Positions 47,955-57,649 are shown, numbered from the stretch's first letter. The stretch: 64,000 nt of DNA from CBDDEC01 sp965198045 (GCA_965198045.1 CBDAOL010000012.1:62001-126000); one strand, 5' to 3'. Program-made: numbers and translations. The notes: generated by a model not told the origin, from the letters alone.

Positions 47955-48138
47955 GCCGAGCGTGATGATAGCGGGCTCAGCCCCGGGTCACTCCGATCAG
48001 CGGCAGCGCCCCGTCCTCGCCAGTGTCACGCCCGGCGAGTTGCGAGCGCTCGAGGGCCCGACCGCGCGGGAGCCGCAGGGAGACCGGCCGTGACGCCTCC
48101 TCCTGTTTGATGGGTCCGTGGGCGTCAGGTCCTGAGCG

Positions 48139-48951
48139 TTACACGATCTCGCGCACGTCGCTGACCAGGCGAATCGCGCCCGTGATCAGCATGCCACCGA
48201 GCATCGCGTAGCCCGCGAGTCGAAGCAGCTGAAGCCACCGCACATCGAGACGTTCGCTCACCCGGAGCCACCACAGCGTGAGCGTAGCCACTCCCGTCGC
48301 GACGACGAACACGCCGACCAGAGGCTCGAGATCGCTATCGTTGGTCTCGCCCTCGTCGAAGAACGTGGCGACGAAGATGAAGAGCAACAGCGCGCCAAAC
48401 GCGACCAGAACGCCGTAGAGGGTGAGCGCGCCTCCGCAACCGGTCTGGGGCAGCCGCGCATCGAGCGCACCGCGCACCCACACCATCAGCAGCCCGAAGC
48501 CGATGAACAGCGCGCTGAACATGCCCACGTTGAGCCGCTCGTTGCGCAGGAGGGCGAAGTCGATGTTCTCGGGTTCGATCACGACCGTCGACGCCATGAG
48601 CAACAGAACGAATCCGAAGATCAGGCCGTGCCACCGTCCGGCCCACTCCAGCCATGGCTCCGTGATCAGGTAGGCGATCGCGCCAAACGCCCCGGTGAAG
48701 ATCCCCACGAAGATGATCAGCTCCAGCGTCCCCCCAACGGTGATATCGCCGATGCGGTTGCCATTGGAGGTCGGGAGGCCGGTGAGGTGGTCGGGTCCGG
48801 CAATGGCCGAGAGGCGCATGACGAGCCGTCCGCCAAGACCGCCCACGACGATTCCGGTGATCACACCCGCTATCCCAGCGACAGCCGCGTGACGCACGAG
48901 CTGGGCGATTGCGGACTCACCCTCCGACTGCGTGATTGCTGCCTGAGCCAT
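48139..48951 (-). CDS. multi-pass membrane protein, unknown function
   Basis: 270 residues with seven probable membrane segments, e.g. AAVAGIAGVITGIVVGGLGG, LELIIFVGIFTGAFGAIAYL, WHGLIFGFVLLLMASTVVIE, VGMFSALFIGFGLLMVWVRG and LYGVLVAFGALLLFIFVATF. The segment GGRLVMRLSAIAGPDHLTGL is a recurrent motif in unannotated membrane proteins of Chloroflexota and Actinomycetota. There is no transporter or enzyme signature. It is a single gene. Confidence 0.7.
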   Translation of the reverse strand: MAQAAITQSEGESAIAQLVRHAAVAGIAGVITGIVVGGLGGRLVMRLSAIAGPDHLTGLPTSNGNRIGDITVGGTLELIIFVGIFTGAFGAIAYLITEPWLEWAGRWHGLIFGFVLLLMASTVVIEPENIDFALLRNERLNVGMFSALFIGFGLLMVWVRGALDARLPQTGCGGALTLYGVLVAFGALLLFIFVATFFDEGETNDSDLEPLVGVFVVATGVATLTLWWLRVSERLDVRWLQLLRLAGYAMLGGMLITGAIRLVSDVREIV

Positions 48952-49018
48952 CTGCGCCCTCCAGCCTCGACGGTCTCGAGGAGTTTACATACGTGGTCAG
49001 CGGGCGCGCCTCGCCAGT

Positions 49019-49327
49019 GTGACTGTTGGCGGCGGCGAGTCGGACGTGTACGCACGTCAGGGCTTCGCCGACGAGGCACGCGAAGTGCAGCGCCTCTGGC
49101 TCGCCGGTGACCGCGACGAGGCTCGCGCGCGTGTCCCCGACGAGTTGGTGCTCAGCTCCAACCTGATCGGTGACCGGCAGATGATCCGCGGGCGACTGCG
49201 AATCTACCGAGACGCAGGTATCAACACCTTCCGCGCCGGTCCGCACGGCGCCAACCTGGGCGAACGCCTCGAGACGATCGGCCGCTCGATGGACATCGTC
49301 GCGGAAGTGACGATCGAGACTGCGTAG
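49019..49327 (+). pseudogene. LLM class oxidoreductase, C-terminal fragment
   Basis: About 100 codons match the C-terminal end of luciferase-like F420/flavin enzymes: GFADEAREVQRLWLAGDRDE, VPDELVLSSNLIGDRQMIRG and RLRIYRDAGINTFRAGPHGA. The barrel core is missing. The GTG at 49019 belongs to unrelated sequence. The intact paralogue at 42581-43849 is of a different subgroup, so this is a remnant of a separate gene. Confidence 0.65.
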
Positions 49328-49378
49328 GCGCCCGGCGGGCGATGTATCTGTTCGCCGGCTCGCTGGGCGAGGCGGATA

Positions 49379-49455
49379 TGGTCGGGGAGGCCGGATTCGA
49401 ACCGGCGACCACTTGACCCCCGGACAAGTGCGCTGCCAGACTGCGCCACTCCCCG
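49379..49455 (-). tRNA. tRNA-Pro (GGG)
   Basis: Minus-strand cloverleaf with acceptor CGGGGAG/CTCCCCG, D-arm GCGC...GCGC and T-arm CCGG-TTCGAAT-CCGG, plus discriminator A and encoded CCA. Aligned with E. coli proline tRNAs, the anticodon arm is CTTGT-CCGGGGG-TCAAG with anticodon GGG. Two positions are odd: C at position 33 where U is nearly invariant, and a U-U pair closing the stem. The amino-acid identity is likely but should be tested with a tRNA covariance model. Confidence 0.85.
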
Positions 49456-49492
49456 ACCGGGGCCGGAATCGTAGCAGTGGTGGGGGCCCGCG

Positions 49493-50413
49493 TCAGGCGA
49501 GCCCGTTGCTGCGCGCGACGACGACGAGGGCGATCCCGATGGCTGCGACCACGGTGTGCTCGACCGTCGTGAGACGGGTGAGGTGCCTCGTCAGGTGGGC
49601 GTGCAGCAGGCCCGTGACGAGGAAGAACGCGATCAGCAACGTCAGGCCCGCCAGGTAGGTGTCGAGGTCGAACCACCAGAGGAGCAGCCGCGCCTGGCCA
49701 ACCACGATGCCCGCGATACAAGCGAAGATGAGCGTCTCGAGCGGATCGACCTCACCCTCGCGCAGCACCTCGATGGCAAGCATCACGGCGACGATCGCGA
49801 CGGCGATCACCGCGGCCGCGAGGTCGAGGTCCAGCACGTACACGAGCGAGAACAGCGCGAACGCGACGAAGTAGGTCACGACCGTCGCGAGGATCCTGGA
49901 GGTCTGGTAGACCGGCGCGTGGGGGCGAACGGAGCCGACCGAGGCCAGAAGCATGACGCCAAAGCCGGCGCTGGCGGCGAACGCTGCGAGGATGATCCAG
50001 GCGCCCCGCACGTTGTGCTCGATCAGCACCGGGGTCGCGATGACGTAGAGCGCCGGGAGGAAGACGTATGGCGCTGCCTCGCCGACCTGCCGGAAGCGGT
50101 CGGGCCACGCCGAGCGCAGCGCGCCGTCCGTGCCGAGCACCGCGACGATCGCGCCCACGACGAGGACCCAGCGCGGCGTCGGCTCGATCAGCAGGAACAT
50201 GAGGAAGACGACGGTCGTGAGCACCGTGAGCACGACCATCTGCGCGGTGACGGGGAGCGGCCGCCGCTCGACGGCCTGCGATCCCGAGCCCGCGCCGCGC
50301 GCAGACTCGATCGAGGTTGGCTCTGCCGGCGACGACTCGGGCGGTGACCACTCAGCCGACGCGGAGCCCGCGGCGGTCTCGTCGAGGGTGGCGGCGGGAG
50401 GCTCGTCGCTCAT
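49493..50413 (-). CDS. multi-pass membrane protein (DUF5656-like)
   Basis: 306 residues from ATG 50413; the longer open frame upstream is antisense to the amidohydrolase gene. A polar Ser/Glu/Pro-rich start (about 55 residues) is followed by eight or so hydrophobic segments: VLTVLTTVVFLMFLLIEPTP, WVLVVGAIVAVLGTDGALRS, FVAFALFSLVYVLDLDLAAA and TYLAGLTLLIAFFLVTGLLH. The arrangement resembles DUF5656, a family known mostly from Chloroflexota; that assignment is from memory of the pattern. It starts 10 bp after the amidohydrolase stop, in the same operon direction. Confidence 0.7.
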   Translation of the reverse strand: MSDEPPAATLDETAAGSASAEWSPPESSPAEPTSIESARGAGSGSQAVERRPLPVTAQMVVLTVLTTVVFLMFLLIEPTPRWVLVVGAIVAVLGTDGALRSAWPDRFRQVGEAAPYVFLPALYVIATPVLIEHNVRGAWIILAAFAASAGFGVMLLASVGSVRPHAPVYQTSRILATVVTYFVAFALFSLVYVLDLDLAAAVIAVAIVAVMLAIEVLREGEVDPLETLIFACIAGIVVGQARLLLWWFDLDTYLAGLTLLIAFFLVTGLLHAHLTRHLTRLTTVEHTVVAAIGIALVVVARSNGLA

Positions 50414-50423
50414 CAGGTGCTCG

Positions 50424-51302
50424 CTACTCCGCTGCGAACGTGGGCTCCTCGAGGCCGAAGATCTCCGCGGCATTGTGCCAGCGGATGCGGGAGGCTTCGT
50501 CCTCGCTGAGGTGGGTGTCCTCGAAGATGCGCTCGAGGTTGGCCAGGTGGTCCGCGATCTCATCGTTGCCGCAGTCGGAGCCCCAGACCAGCTTCTCGGC
50601 GCCGATCTCCACGCCGACCAGTTGCCGCTCAACTGCGTGACGCTCGATGGTGTCGCCGCCGGACAGGTCGAAGTAGACGTGGTGGCGCCAGCGGGCGACC
50701 GAGGCCGCCTCGTCGTAGTTGCCGGTGCCGCCCATGTGCGCACCGATCAGACGCAGCTCAGGGAAGTTGTTGGCAATCGTGTCCATGTGGAACGGTCGCA
50801 TTCGCATCGCCGAAACGTCGCGGGGCATGCGGCCGCGGAACTGGCGCATCCGTTCGATGTTCTTCGCTGCCTCTGGGTCGCGTCGCGGGTGGGTGATCGA
50901 GTAGTCGACGCCGCCGCCGATCACACCCATGTGCATGAGGATCGGCATCCCCAGCTCCTCGGCGGCCTGGTAGACCGGGAAGTACTTGTAGTCGTCGTAG
51001 TTGCGGCGCACGCCGATCATCTTCAGGCCCACGTAGCCCAGCTCGTGCAGCTCCTTGACGCGCGCGCCGCCGATCTCTTCCGGGTCGACCATCGCCGAGG
51101 GGAGGAACAGGTCCTCGTGCCGTCGCGCGTGCTCGATCGCCTCTTCGTACTCCATGCCGAACCGCCCGCCGCAGAGCAGATTGGCCTTGACCACGCCCGA
51201 GGCGCGGAGCGCGTCCGCGCGTTCGTCCATGGCGCGCTCGTGGTCCGGGTTCTCCGGGTCTTCCCAGTTGCGTGGGAAGTGGCAGTGGGCATCGAAGATC
51301 AC
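50424..51302 (-). CDS. amidohydrolase family 2 protein
   Basis: 292 residues from GTG 51302, chosen because homologues begin IFDAHCHFP (the first metal-binding HxH). Further motifs are GYVGLKMIGVRRNYDDYKYF, MPILMHMGVIGGG (His), LRLIGAHMGGTGNYDEAASV (His), VYFDLSGGD and LVWGSDCGNDEIADHLANLE (metal Asp). The TIM-barrel amidohydrolase_2 family includes decarboxylases and hydrolases of aromatic or lactone substrates. Followed by the membrane protein gene. Confidence 0.88.
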   Translation of the reverse strand: MIFDAHCHFPRNWEDPENPDHERAMDERADALRASGVVKANLLCGGRFGMEYEEAIEHARRHEDLFLPSAMVDPEEIGGARVKELHELGYVGLKMIGVRRNYDDYKYFPVYQAAEELGMPILMHMGVIGGGVDYSITHPRRDPEAAKNIERMRQFRGRMPRDVSAMRMRPFHMDTIANNFPELRLIGAHMGGTGNYDEAASVARWRHHVYFDLSGGDTIERHAVERQLVGVEIGAEKLVWGSDCGNDEIADHLANLERIFEDTHLSEDEASRIRWHNAAEIFGLEEPTFAAE

Positions 51303-51400
51303 TCGCGGCTCCTCGGGTGTGCGAACGAAGGTGTTGCGGCTGACGCCGATCGTACCTCGCGACCGTCCTGAGAGCCCTCCGAGGTGCGCTTCGCGTCCGC

Positions 51401-51895
51401 CTAGGGTCGCCGAGCCGTCTGCAGCATCTGCACCTCGAAGCCGAGCGAGGCCCAGAACGCGCGGGCCGCCGCGTTCTCGCGCATGATGTCCGCCTCGACG
51501 AGCCAGGTGCCTCGTTCGCGGTGGAGCGCCAGCCACGCCTCGACGGCGGCGCGTCCGATCCCGCGACGTCGATGCTCGCGTAGCACGTAGAACTCCGAGA
51601 TCGACGCCATCTCGTGCTGGCCGCCGGGCCAGTCGGCGTAGCGCCGCGAGAGCAGGAACCCGGCGCGCTCGCCACCGTCGAGGATCCAGAACGGCTCTCG
51701 CTCCTCGCCGTCGTCGGAGTCGAGGTCGGCCTCGTAGCGCTCGCGCATCGCCGCGACGTAGCCCGGCCCCGCCGGCTCCAGCGAGTCGAACGCATCGAGC
51801 TCCTCGATGTACGGGCCGACGAGGGCGAACAGATCGTCGAACTCATCGCGAGCGATCGCGCGCAGCTCGACCCTCGGCTCCGCCTCGGCGGTCAC
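51401..51895 (-). CDS. GNAT family N-acetyltransferase
   Basis: 164 residues from GTG 51895, which overlaps the stop of the HAD gene as GTGA (51892-51895), matching the coupling seen between mfd and the HAD gene. GNAT motifs: ISEFYVLREHRRRGIGRAAV (beta4 and the RxxGxG/A acetyl-CoA loop), WLALHRERGTWLVEADIMRE and NAAARAFWASLGFEVQMLQT. An upstream GTG at 51904 is an alternative. The acceptor substrate is unknown. Confidence 0.88.
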   Translation of the reverse strand: MTAEAEPRVELRAIARDEFDDLFALVGPYIEELDAFDSLEPAGPGYVAAMRERYEADLDSDDGEEREPFWILDGGERAGFLLSRRYADWPGGQHEMASISEFYVLREHRRRGIGRAAVEAWLALHRERGTWLVEADIMRENAAARAFWASLGFEVQMLQTARRP

Positions 51896-52665
51896 GAGGG
51901 CCACTCGAGCGGGAGGTCGAGCAGGCTCGCGACGACGACTGCGCCCTCGGGCGGCTCAGCCGGCGTGTCGGAGCGGTCGATCAACACGGGCCGCAGACCG
52001 ACGCCGCGCCCGCCCTCGATGTCTGCGCTGACGTTGTCGCCCACCATCAGCGTCTCCTCGGGCGCGCCGCTGCCGAGGCGCAGCGCGGCCTCGAAGATCG
52101 CCGGGTGCGGCTTGCGGTAGCCGACACGGGCGCTGGTGACGACGCCCTCGAAGCGGGCGCGTCCGTCGAGGTGGCGGACGATCTCGGGGAGCGTCCAAAT
52201 GTGGTTGGAGACGACGATGCATTCGATACCGCTGCGCCCGAGCCGCTCGATTGCTGGCAGCGTCTCGTCGTACAGGCTGTAGTGTTCCGGCTCCTCCTCG
52301 AGCACCGCGATGCGCTGTCCGATCGCCCCGAACGAGTCGTCATCCGCCTCGACGCCGGCGGCTCGCAGGCGATCGACGGCGATCTCCGCGCGCTGCGCGC
52401 GGAAGTCGTCGTGCGACCCCGAGATCTCGCGATGGTCCGGGCCCAGCGGTGTGTTGAAGCGCGCCCAGGCGTCGTCGAGCTCGAGCTCGGCCAGCGCCGC
52501 CGTCGCCGCCGCGGCCACCATCTCCCCTGTCGGGGCCGCCTCGAGGGACGAGACGGCCACGCCGTACTCTTCGCAGGCGCGCACGTAGAGCGCGTAGTGC
52601 CCGGCGGCCATTCCGCCAAGCGTTCCGTCGAAGTCGAGGAAGGCCGTGCGGATCCTCGTGCTCAC
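51892..52665 (-). CDS. HAD superfamily hydrolase
   Basis: 257 residues from GTG 52665, overlapping the mfd stop by 4 bp. HAD motifs I to IV are present: TAFLDFDGTLGG (nucleophile and acid Asp), IVVSNHIW (motif II), VGYRKPHPAIFEAAL (Lys, motif III) and LMVGDNVSADIEGGRGVGLR (Asp pair, motif IV). The cap is of the C1 type. A phosphatase of small metabolites is likely. Confidence 0.9.
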   Translation of the reverse strand: MSTRIRTAFLDFDGTLGGMAAGHYALYVRACEEYGVAVSSLEAAPTGEMVAAAATAALAELELDDAWARFNTPLGPDHREISGSHDDFRAQRAEIAVDRLRAAGVEADDDSFGAIGQRIAVLEEEPEHYSLYDETLPAIERLGRSGIECIVVSNHIWTLPEIVRHLDGRARFEGVVTSARVGYRKPHPAIFEAALRLGSGAPEETLMVGDNVSADIEGGRGVGLRPVLIDRSDTPAEPPEGAVVVASLLDLPLEWPS

Positions 52666-55600
52666 GCCGATACCGCCTCGCGCTCGCCGGCGAGCAGCCG
52701 CAGCAGCGCTCCGATCGGCTCGACGAGGTGTTCGCCCAGGTCGCTCGCGTGCAGCCGCAACTGCGTACGCCCCACGCGCACGCCCGAGGGCAGCCGCGGC
52801 AGCGTCCGTGTCGCGAAGGGTTGGCCGTCGGCCGCGGTGACGATCACTTCACCTCCATCGACCCGCACCGAGGCGATGCCCGCTTCCAGCGCGCTCAGGC
52901 GCAGCCTCACGAGGTCGAGCAACGACACCAGCGCAGCTGGCAGCTCGCCGAAACGGTCGACGGTCTCACGCGCGATCTCGTCGAGGTCTCCCGGGCCGCC
53001 GATGCCGGCGATGCGCTGGTAGAGCGCGAGCCGCGCCTCGATGTCCTCGATGTACGACTCAGGGATGTAGGCCGGGATCGGGAGGTCGATCTGGGTCGAT
53101 CGCAGCGCGTTGCGTCGCTCGTGCGGCAGTGGCTCCGGCGCGCGTCGTTCGTGCGCCGCGCGGAGCTCCTCGACCGACTCGCCGAGCATCTGCGTGTAGA
53201 GGTCGAAGCCGAGCGAGGCGATATGGCCGCTCTGCTGGGCGCCCAGGAGGTTGCCAGCGCCGCGGATCTCGAGGTCACGGAGCGCCACCTGGAAGCCCGC
53301 GCCGAGCTCGGAGGCCTCGAAGATCGTGCTCAAACGCTGCTGCGCCACCTCGGTCAGCACGTGCTCTCGCGGGTGGAACAGGTAGGCGTAGGCCTGGTTC
53401 GTGCCCCGCCCGACCCGACCGCGCAACTGGTACATCTGCGCCAGGCCGAGGCGGTCTGAGCGGTCTACGATCAGCGTGTTCACGTTCGGGATGTCGATGC
53501 CCGACTCGATGATGGTCGTACAGATCAGTACATCGAAGTCGCCGTCGGCGAACCGCTCCATCACCCGCTTCAGCAGCCCTTCAGGCATCTGCCCGTGCCC
53601 GACGACCACGCGTGCCTCCGGGACCAGCTTCTTGATCTCGTCGCTGAAGAGATCGATCGACTTCACGCGGTTGTGTACGAGGTAGACCTGCCCGCCGCGT
53701 TCGAGTTCGTGGAGGATCGCTTCGCGCACCGCTGGCTCGTCCCACTCCATCACGTACGTCTGTACCGGCCGGCGGCCCTCGGGTGGCGTATCGATCGTCG
53801 ACATGTCGCGGATGCCGGTCAGCGCCATGTGCAGCGTGCGAGGGATCGGCGTGGCCGAGAGCGTCAGCACGTCGACCTCGAGCCGCATGCGCTTCAGCCG
53901 CTCCTTGTGCGTCACGCCGAAGCGCTGCTCCTCGTCGATGACCACGAGGCCGAGGTTCTGGAACTGGACGTTGGCCTCGAGCAGGCGGTGCGTGCCGATC
54001 AGGATGTCGATCTCACCGCTGGCGGTGCGACGGATCACATCGCGTGCCTCGGCGTCCGAGCGGAAGCGCGAGAGCACCTCGATGCGCGTGGGGAACGCGG
54101 CGAGGCGTTCCGAGAAGGTGCGCAGATGCTGCTGGGCGAGCACGGTGGTGGGCACGAGCACGGCGACCTGGAACCCGTCCTGGATCGCCTTGAACGCTGC
54201 GCGCACTGCCACCTCGGTCTTGCCGAAGCCCACGTCGCCACAGATCACGCGGTCCATCGGGCGTTCCGACTCCATGTCGGCCTTCACCGCGGTGATCGCC
54301 TCTAGCTGGTCCTCGGTCTCCTCGAAGGGGAACGATGCCTCGAGTTCCCGCTGCCAGTCGCCGTCGGTGCCGAAGGGGTGGCCCTGTAGCAGCTGCCGTG
54401 CCGCGTACAGCCGCACAAGGTCGCCCGCGACGACCTTCACCGCCTCGCGCACCCTCGAGCGCGCCCGCGACCACTCCTGCGTTCCGAGCCGCGTCAGCCG
54501 CGGTGCGTGCCCGGAGGGACCGGTGTAGCGCGAGACGCGGTCAACCTGCTCGACCGGGACGTAGAGTTTGTCTTCGCCGGCGTAGCGCAGCTCCAGGTAG
54601 TCGCGATCTTCGCCGGCCACGGGCCGCCGCACGATGCCACCGAAGCGCGCGATGCCATGGTCGGCGTGGACCACGAAGTCGCCCGGGCGCACCTCCGCGA
54701 GGAACTGCGAGCGGTGGGTCGCGCGCTGACGCAGCCGACGCCGCCGCTTCACGAAGCCGAACAACTCACGATCGGTGACGAGGCCGACGATGCCGCTCGG
54801 CGTGGCCACCGACCAGCCCTCGGGCAGGCTGCCCTGTACCAGCGCCACATCGCCAGGGTCGAGGTCCGGCGTCGCGTCGACGACATCAAGGTGTGCACCG
54901 CGGCCGAGCTGTTCCTCGATCACCTCGCTCAGTCGCTGCGCTTGCTGTGTCGCGGTGACCATGCGGTCGCGCCGCTGCTGGCGTCGGCCGATGTCCTGCA
55001 CCGCGTCGGCGAGGCGGCCGGCGTAGGCGTCCGCCGGCTGGAACGGCAGCCGCAGCGCTCCCGGTTCGCGGCCGGTGACCCAGCGCGCGAACTCGACACG
55101 CCGCGGCCGGGCGTCGAGCGCGACGCGCATCTCCTGTGGCGTCGCATGCGGCAGCGGCGCCTCCGGGTCGAGCTGGCCGTGTCCGGCGAGATCGGCTCGG
55201 CGCTCGAGCGTCAGCTCCTCGAGGTCGCTCAGCGCCGCATCCACGCCTTCGCGCTCGTCGATCAGCAACAGCGCGCCGGGCGAGAGGTGATCCAGCAGCG
55301 TGTGTTCGGCCGCGAGCGGACCGTACAGCTCGGGGACCGGCAGCTCGCCGCTGCGCAGGCGTGAGAGCTCCGCCTCCACCTCATCGCCGCGCACCCGATC
55401 GAGGCGGTCGGCCACCCGGATCAGCTCCTCGTGCGTCGGGAACCATTGCGAGGCCGGTCCGACGTCCACCTCGTTCAGCTGCTCGACGGTGCGCTGGTCC
55501 TCCACGTCGAAGCGGCGGATCGAGTCGATCTCCGACCCGAAGAACTCGATGCGGAGCGCCGTCTCGTCGCCGGCGGTGAAGACATCGAGAATGCCGCCGC

Positions 55601-56141
55601 GGCGGGCGGCCTGTCCCGGCTCCTCGACGAGTGCGCTGAACTCGTACCCGGCGTCGACGAGGCTGAGCGCGAGCGTATCGAGCTCGATCTGGTCGCCGCG
55701 CGTGATGCGGCCGGGCCCGCGCCCCAGGTCAGCCGGACGCATGGTGCGCTCGGCCACGGCCGCCGCCGAGGCGACCACGAGCGGCGCGGGGTCACCCGAG
55801 CTGGCGCGGGCGATGCGGCTGAGAACCGCGATGCGGCGCTGCGCGTTCTCATGCGCCGCGACCTCGCGCTCATACGCCATCCCGCCGCGCGAGGGGTAGA
55901 GCACCGCCGCGTCGCCGACCCAGCCAGCGAGTTGCTCCGCATAGGCCTCGGCGTCTGACTCGCGGGCGACGATCAGAAGTGTCGGCGTGCGGTGCCGACG
56001 CCACAGCAGCGCCGCGCTCACCGCCTTCGCGGCGTCGATCACGCCGAGGCGAACGGTCGCGTTGCTGTCGAGGCGGCGGTACACCTCGGGCAGTGGCTCG
56101 ACGCTCTGCAAGGTCCGGAGGAGTGAGTCGAGACGCATCAC
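52662..56141 (-). CDS. mfd: transcription-repair coupling factor Mfd
   Basis: 1159 residues, normal length. The order is as in other Mfd proteins: UvrB-like N-terminal region (LLWRRHRTPTLLIVARESDA, PSRGGMAYEREVAAHENAQR), RNA-polymerase-interacting CarD-like domain (GDFVVHADHGIARFGGI, YLELRYAGEDKLYVPVEQVD), then the RecG-like translocase with Walker A ICGDVGFGKTEVAVRAAF (about 633), DEEQRFGVTHKERLK (about 735), and TRG motif region, ending in the C-terminal domain (PIPAYIPESYIEDIEARLAL). It removes RNA polymerase stalled at lesions and recruits UvrA. It heads an operon with HAD and GNAT genes by GTGA overlaps. ATG 56138 is an alternative start. Confidence 0.96.
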   Translation of the reverse strand: MMRLDSLLRTLQSVEPLPEVYRRLDSNATVRLGVIDAAKAVSAALLWRRHRTPTLLIVARESDAEAYAEQLAGWVGDAAVLYPSRGGMAYEREVAAHENAQRRIAVLSRIARASSGDPAPLVVASAAAVAERTMRPADLGRGPGRITRGDQIELDTLALSLVDAGYEFSALVEEPGQAARRGGILDVFTAGDETALRIEFFGSEIDSIRRFDVEDQRTVEQLNEVDVGPASQWFPTHEELIRVADRLDRVRGDEVEAELSRLRSGELPVPELYGPLAAEHTLLDHLSPGALLLIDEREGVDAALSDLEELTLERRADLAGHGQLDPEAPLPHATPQEMRVALDARPRRVEFARWVTGREPGALRLPFQPADAYAGRLADAVQDIGRRQQRRDRMVTATQQAQRLSEVIEEQLGRGAHLDVVDATPDLDPGDVALVQGSLPEGWSVATPSGIVGLVTDRELFGFVKRRRRLRQRATHRSQFLAEVRPGDFVVHADHGIARFGGIVRRPVAGEDRDYLELRYAGEDKLYVPVEQVDRVSRYTGPSGHAPRLTRLGTQEWSRARSRVREAVKVVAGDLVRLYAARQLLQGHPFGTDGDWQRELEASFPFEETEDQLEAITAVKADMESERPMDRVICGDVGFGKTEVAVRAAFKAIQDGFQVAVLVPTTVLAQQHLRTFSERLAAFPTRIEVLSRFRSDAEARDVIRRTASGEIDILIGTHRLLEANVQFQNLGLVVIDEEQRFGVTHKERLKRMRLEVDVLTLSATPIPRTLHMALTGIRDMSTIDTPPEGRRPVQTYVMEWDEPAVREAILHELERGGQVYLVHNRVKSIDLFSDEIKKLVPEARVVVGHGQMPEGLLKRVMERFADGDFDVLICTTIIESGIDIPNVNTLIVDRSDRLGLAQMYQLRGRVGRGTNQAYAYLFHPREHVLTEVAQQRLSTIFEASELGAGFQVALRDLEIRGAGNLLGAQQSGHIASLGFDLYTQMLGESVEELRAAHERRAPEPLPHERRNALRSTQIDLPIPAYIPESYIEDIEARLALYQRIAGIGGPGDLDEIARETVDRFGELPAALVSLLDLVRLRLSALEAGIASVRVDGGEVIVTAADGQPFATRTLPRLPSGVRVGRTQLRLHASDLGEHLVEPIGALLRLLAGEREAVSA

Positions 56142-56311
56142 CAGTCCTGCTCAGCGCTCCGCAGGAGCGGAACTCAACGACCACGCATGCCCAAGCGGGG
56201 CCGCTCCGTTTGGAGTGGCCCTCAAAATGTCGTACTGGTGTCGTGATCAAGCTTAGCGCGGCGCGGGGTTGAGGTGCTGAGGGAAGGCCCTGACAGCGCT
56301 CCGTCGAGAGT

Positions 56312-56899
56312 TCAGGGCGCGTTGGCGATGCGCATCGCAGCATCGATGCCGTCCCGCGCCGCCGTCTCTGCCACCTCGACGGCGTTCCGCGCGGCCGCCT
56401 CGAGCGTCTCGCGGTCCGACCTCGAGGGCTCCGAGAGCACCCAGGCGGCGACGCGCTCCGGGTCGCGCACGGGCTCACCGTCGTCGTAGGGACGGTCGAT
56501 GCCGATGCGAAGACGAGGGAACTCGGTGGAGCCACCCAGCGCGGAGATGATCGACTTCAGCGCATTGTTTCCGCCGGAGCCGCCGGACGCGCGCAATCGC
56601 AGCCGCCCCACGGGCAGGTCCAGGTCGTCGTAGATCACCAGCAGCTGCTGCGGCTTCAGCCCGAGGCGCTTCAGCTCGGCGGCGATCGGCGGACCAGAGA
56701 CGTTCATCATCGCCCGCGGTCGGGCGATCGTCAGCGTGTGCCCGTCCACCTCCACGGCGGCGCGGTCGACCCGCCCGTGGCGCGTCAGCTGCACGCTATG
56801 ACCGTTGGCCAGCCGCCGGATGCACCAGGCCCCAACGTTGTGGCGCGTGTTGCCGTACTCCGCGCCCGGGTTCCCGAGGCCGACGACGAGGGCCGTCAT
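56312..56899 (-). CDS. pth: peptidyl-tRNA hydrolase
   Basis: 195 residues from ATG 56899. Motifs: ALVVGLGNPGAEYGNTRHNV (Asn and the catalytic His), MMNVSGPPIAAELKRLG, LLVIYDDLDLPVGRLRLRAS (catalytic Asp) and GGSGGNNALKSIISALGGST. The enzyme recycles peptidyl-tRNA. An in-frame ATG at 56998, preceded by GAGG, adds 33 residues (MGLSRRFQQFRRRFRGGHDD...), and may be the real start. The gene follows mfd upstream with 170 bp between. Confidence 0.93.
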   Translation of the reverse strand: MTALVVGLGNPGAEYGNTRHNVGAWCIRRLANGHSVQLTRHGRVDRAAVEVDGHTLTIARPRAMMNVSGPPIAAELKRLGLKPQQLLVIYDDLDLPVGRLRLRASGGSGGNNALKSIISALGGSTEFPRLRIGIDRPYDDGEPVRDPERVAAWVLSEPSRSDRETLEAAARNAVEVAETAARDGIDAAMRIANAP

Positions 56900-57240
56900 G
56901 ACCTCGCCACGTTCGAGCTGGTCGTCGAACGTTTGCGTGTCATCGTGGCCGCCACGGAAGCGGCGGCGGAACTGCTGGAAGCGGCGTGACAGGCCCATAG
57001 GCCGATCCTCGGTGGGGTCGCGGTCCAAGCGCAACCGCCGTGGCACGACATCCGCCGGGCTGGCGTGGTTGTCCACCTGAATTTTGGCAAGGTTGCAGCG
57101 CTTGTTCACGACGCTGTGCATAACAGCCGTACTCGGTCGGTTCGGGCTGGCTGTGGTGGCCGTGGCCTGGGCGGGGAATCCGGAATTCGCACTCTGTACG
57201 TGACTTCCACGGATTTGGCAGAGACCCAGACAGGCAAGAC

Positions 57241-57279
57241 GCCCCGCTCCGTTCGATCGAACGGAGCGGGGCTTCGTTT
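57241..57279 (+). terminator. Rho-independent terminator with 32-nt perfect palindrome
   Basis: GCCCCGCTCCGTTCGA is followed directly by its exact complement (57241-57272), then TTCGTTTTT. This is an excellent intrinsic terminator for a plus-strand transcript, although no protein gene precedes it. Confidence 0.85.
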
Positions 57280-57390
57280 TTGACCCGGGCGGCGGTCGTG
57301 CGCGCGGAACCGCCTGCCGGCGATGCGAGCGCCGCCCAGGTCGCCACACCCAACGGCCCGTTGAGGCTGGATCGGCCGGACCGGAGAAGA

Positions 57391-57414
57391 AGACCCCGCG
57401 AGAGCGGGGTCTTT
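57391..57414 (+). terminator. Rho-independent terminator
   Basis: AGACCCCGC/GCGGGGTCT, 9-bp stem with loop GAGA, followed by TTCG. It is the second of three plus-strand terminators in this gene-free region. Confidence 0.7.
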
Positions 57415-57649
57415 CGATGTCGTCCGCGGTCATCGGAGCAGAGTCGGCCGTCGCCTCTCTGTGTGAGTTCTGGCACGAACTTATCGAACCATATCCCCGG
57501 TTTTGTGCGTTGCTTGTGCACGACCTTGTTGAGAAGTAAGCCATCGAGGGGGTTGCTGGCCCTAGATTCTCCTTGGCTTAGGCGGGGGCGTCGCCAGAAA
57601 CCGACTCTGTAGCGGTTCTGGGGGCGGGCAGAGACCCGACGAGCAAGAG

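Noticed and set aside
47617..48110. Plus-strand ORFs over the cyclase fragments
   Set aside because: They are shadows; the minus strand has the recognisable cyclase text.
57065..57283. Small protein MVVHLNFGKVAALV...
   Set aside because: The frame runs through the perfect terminator palindrome and has no conserved features; more likely an untranslated or RNA region.
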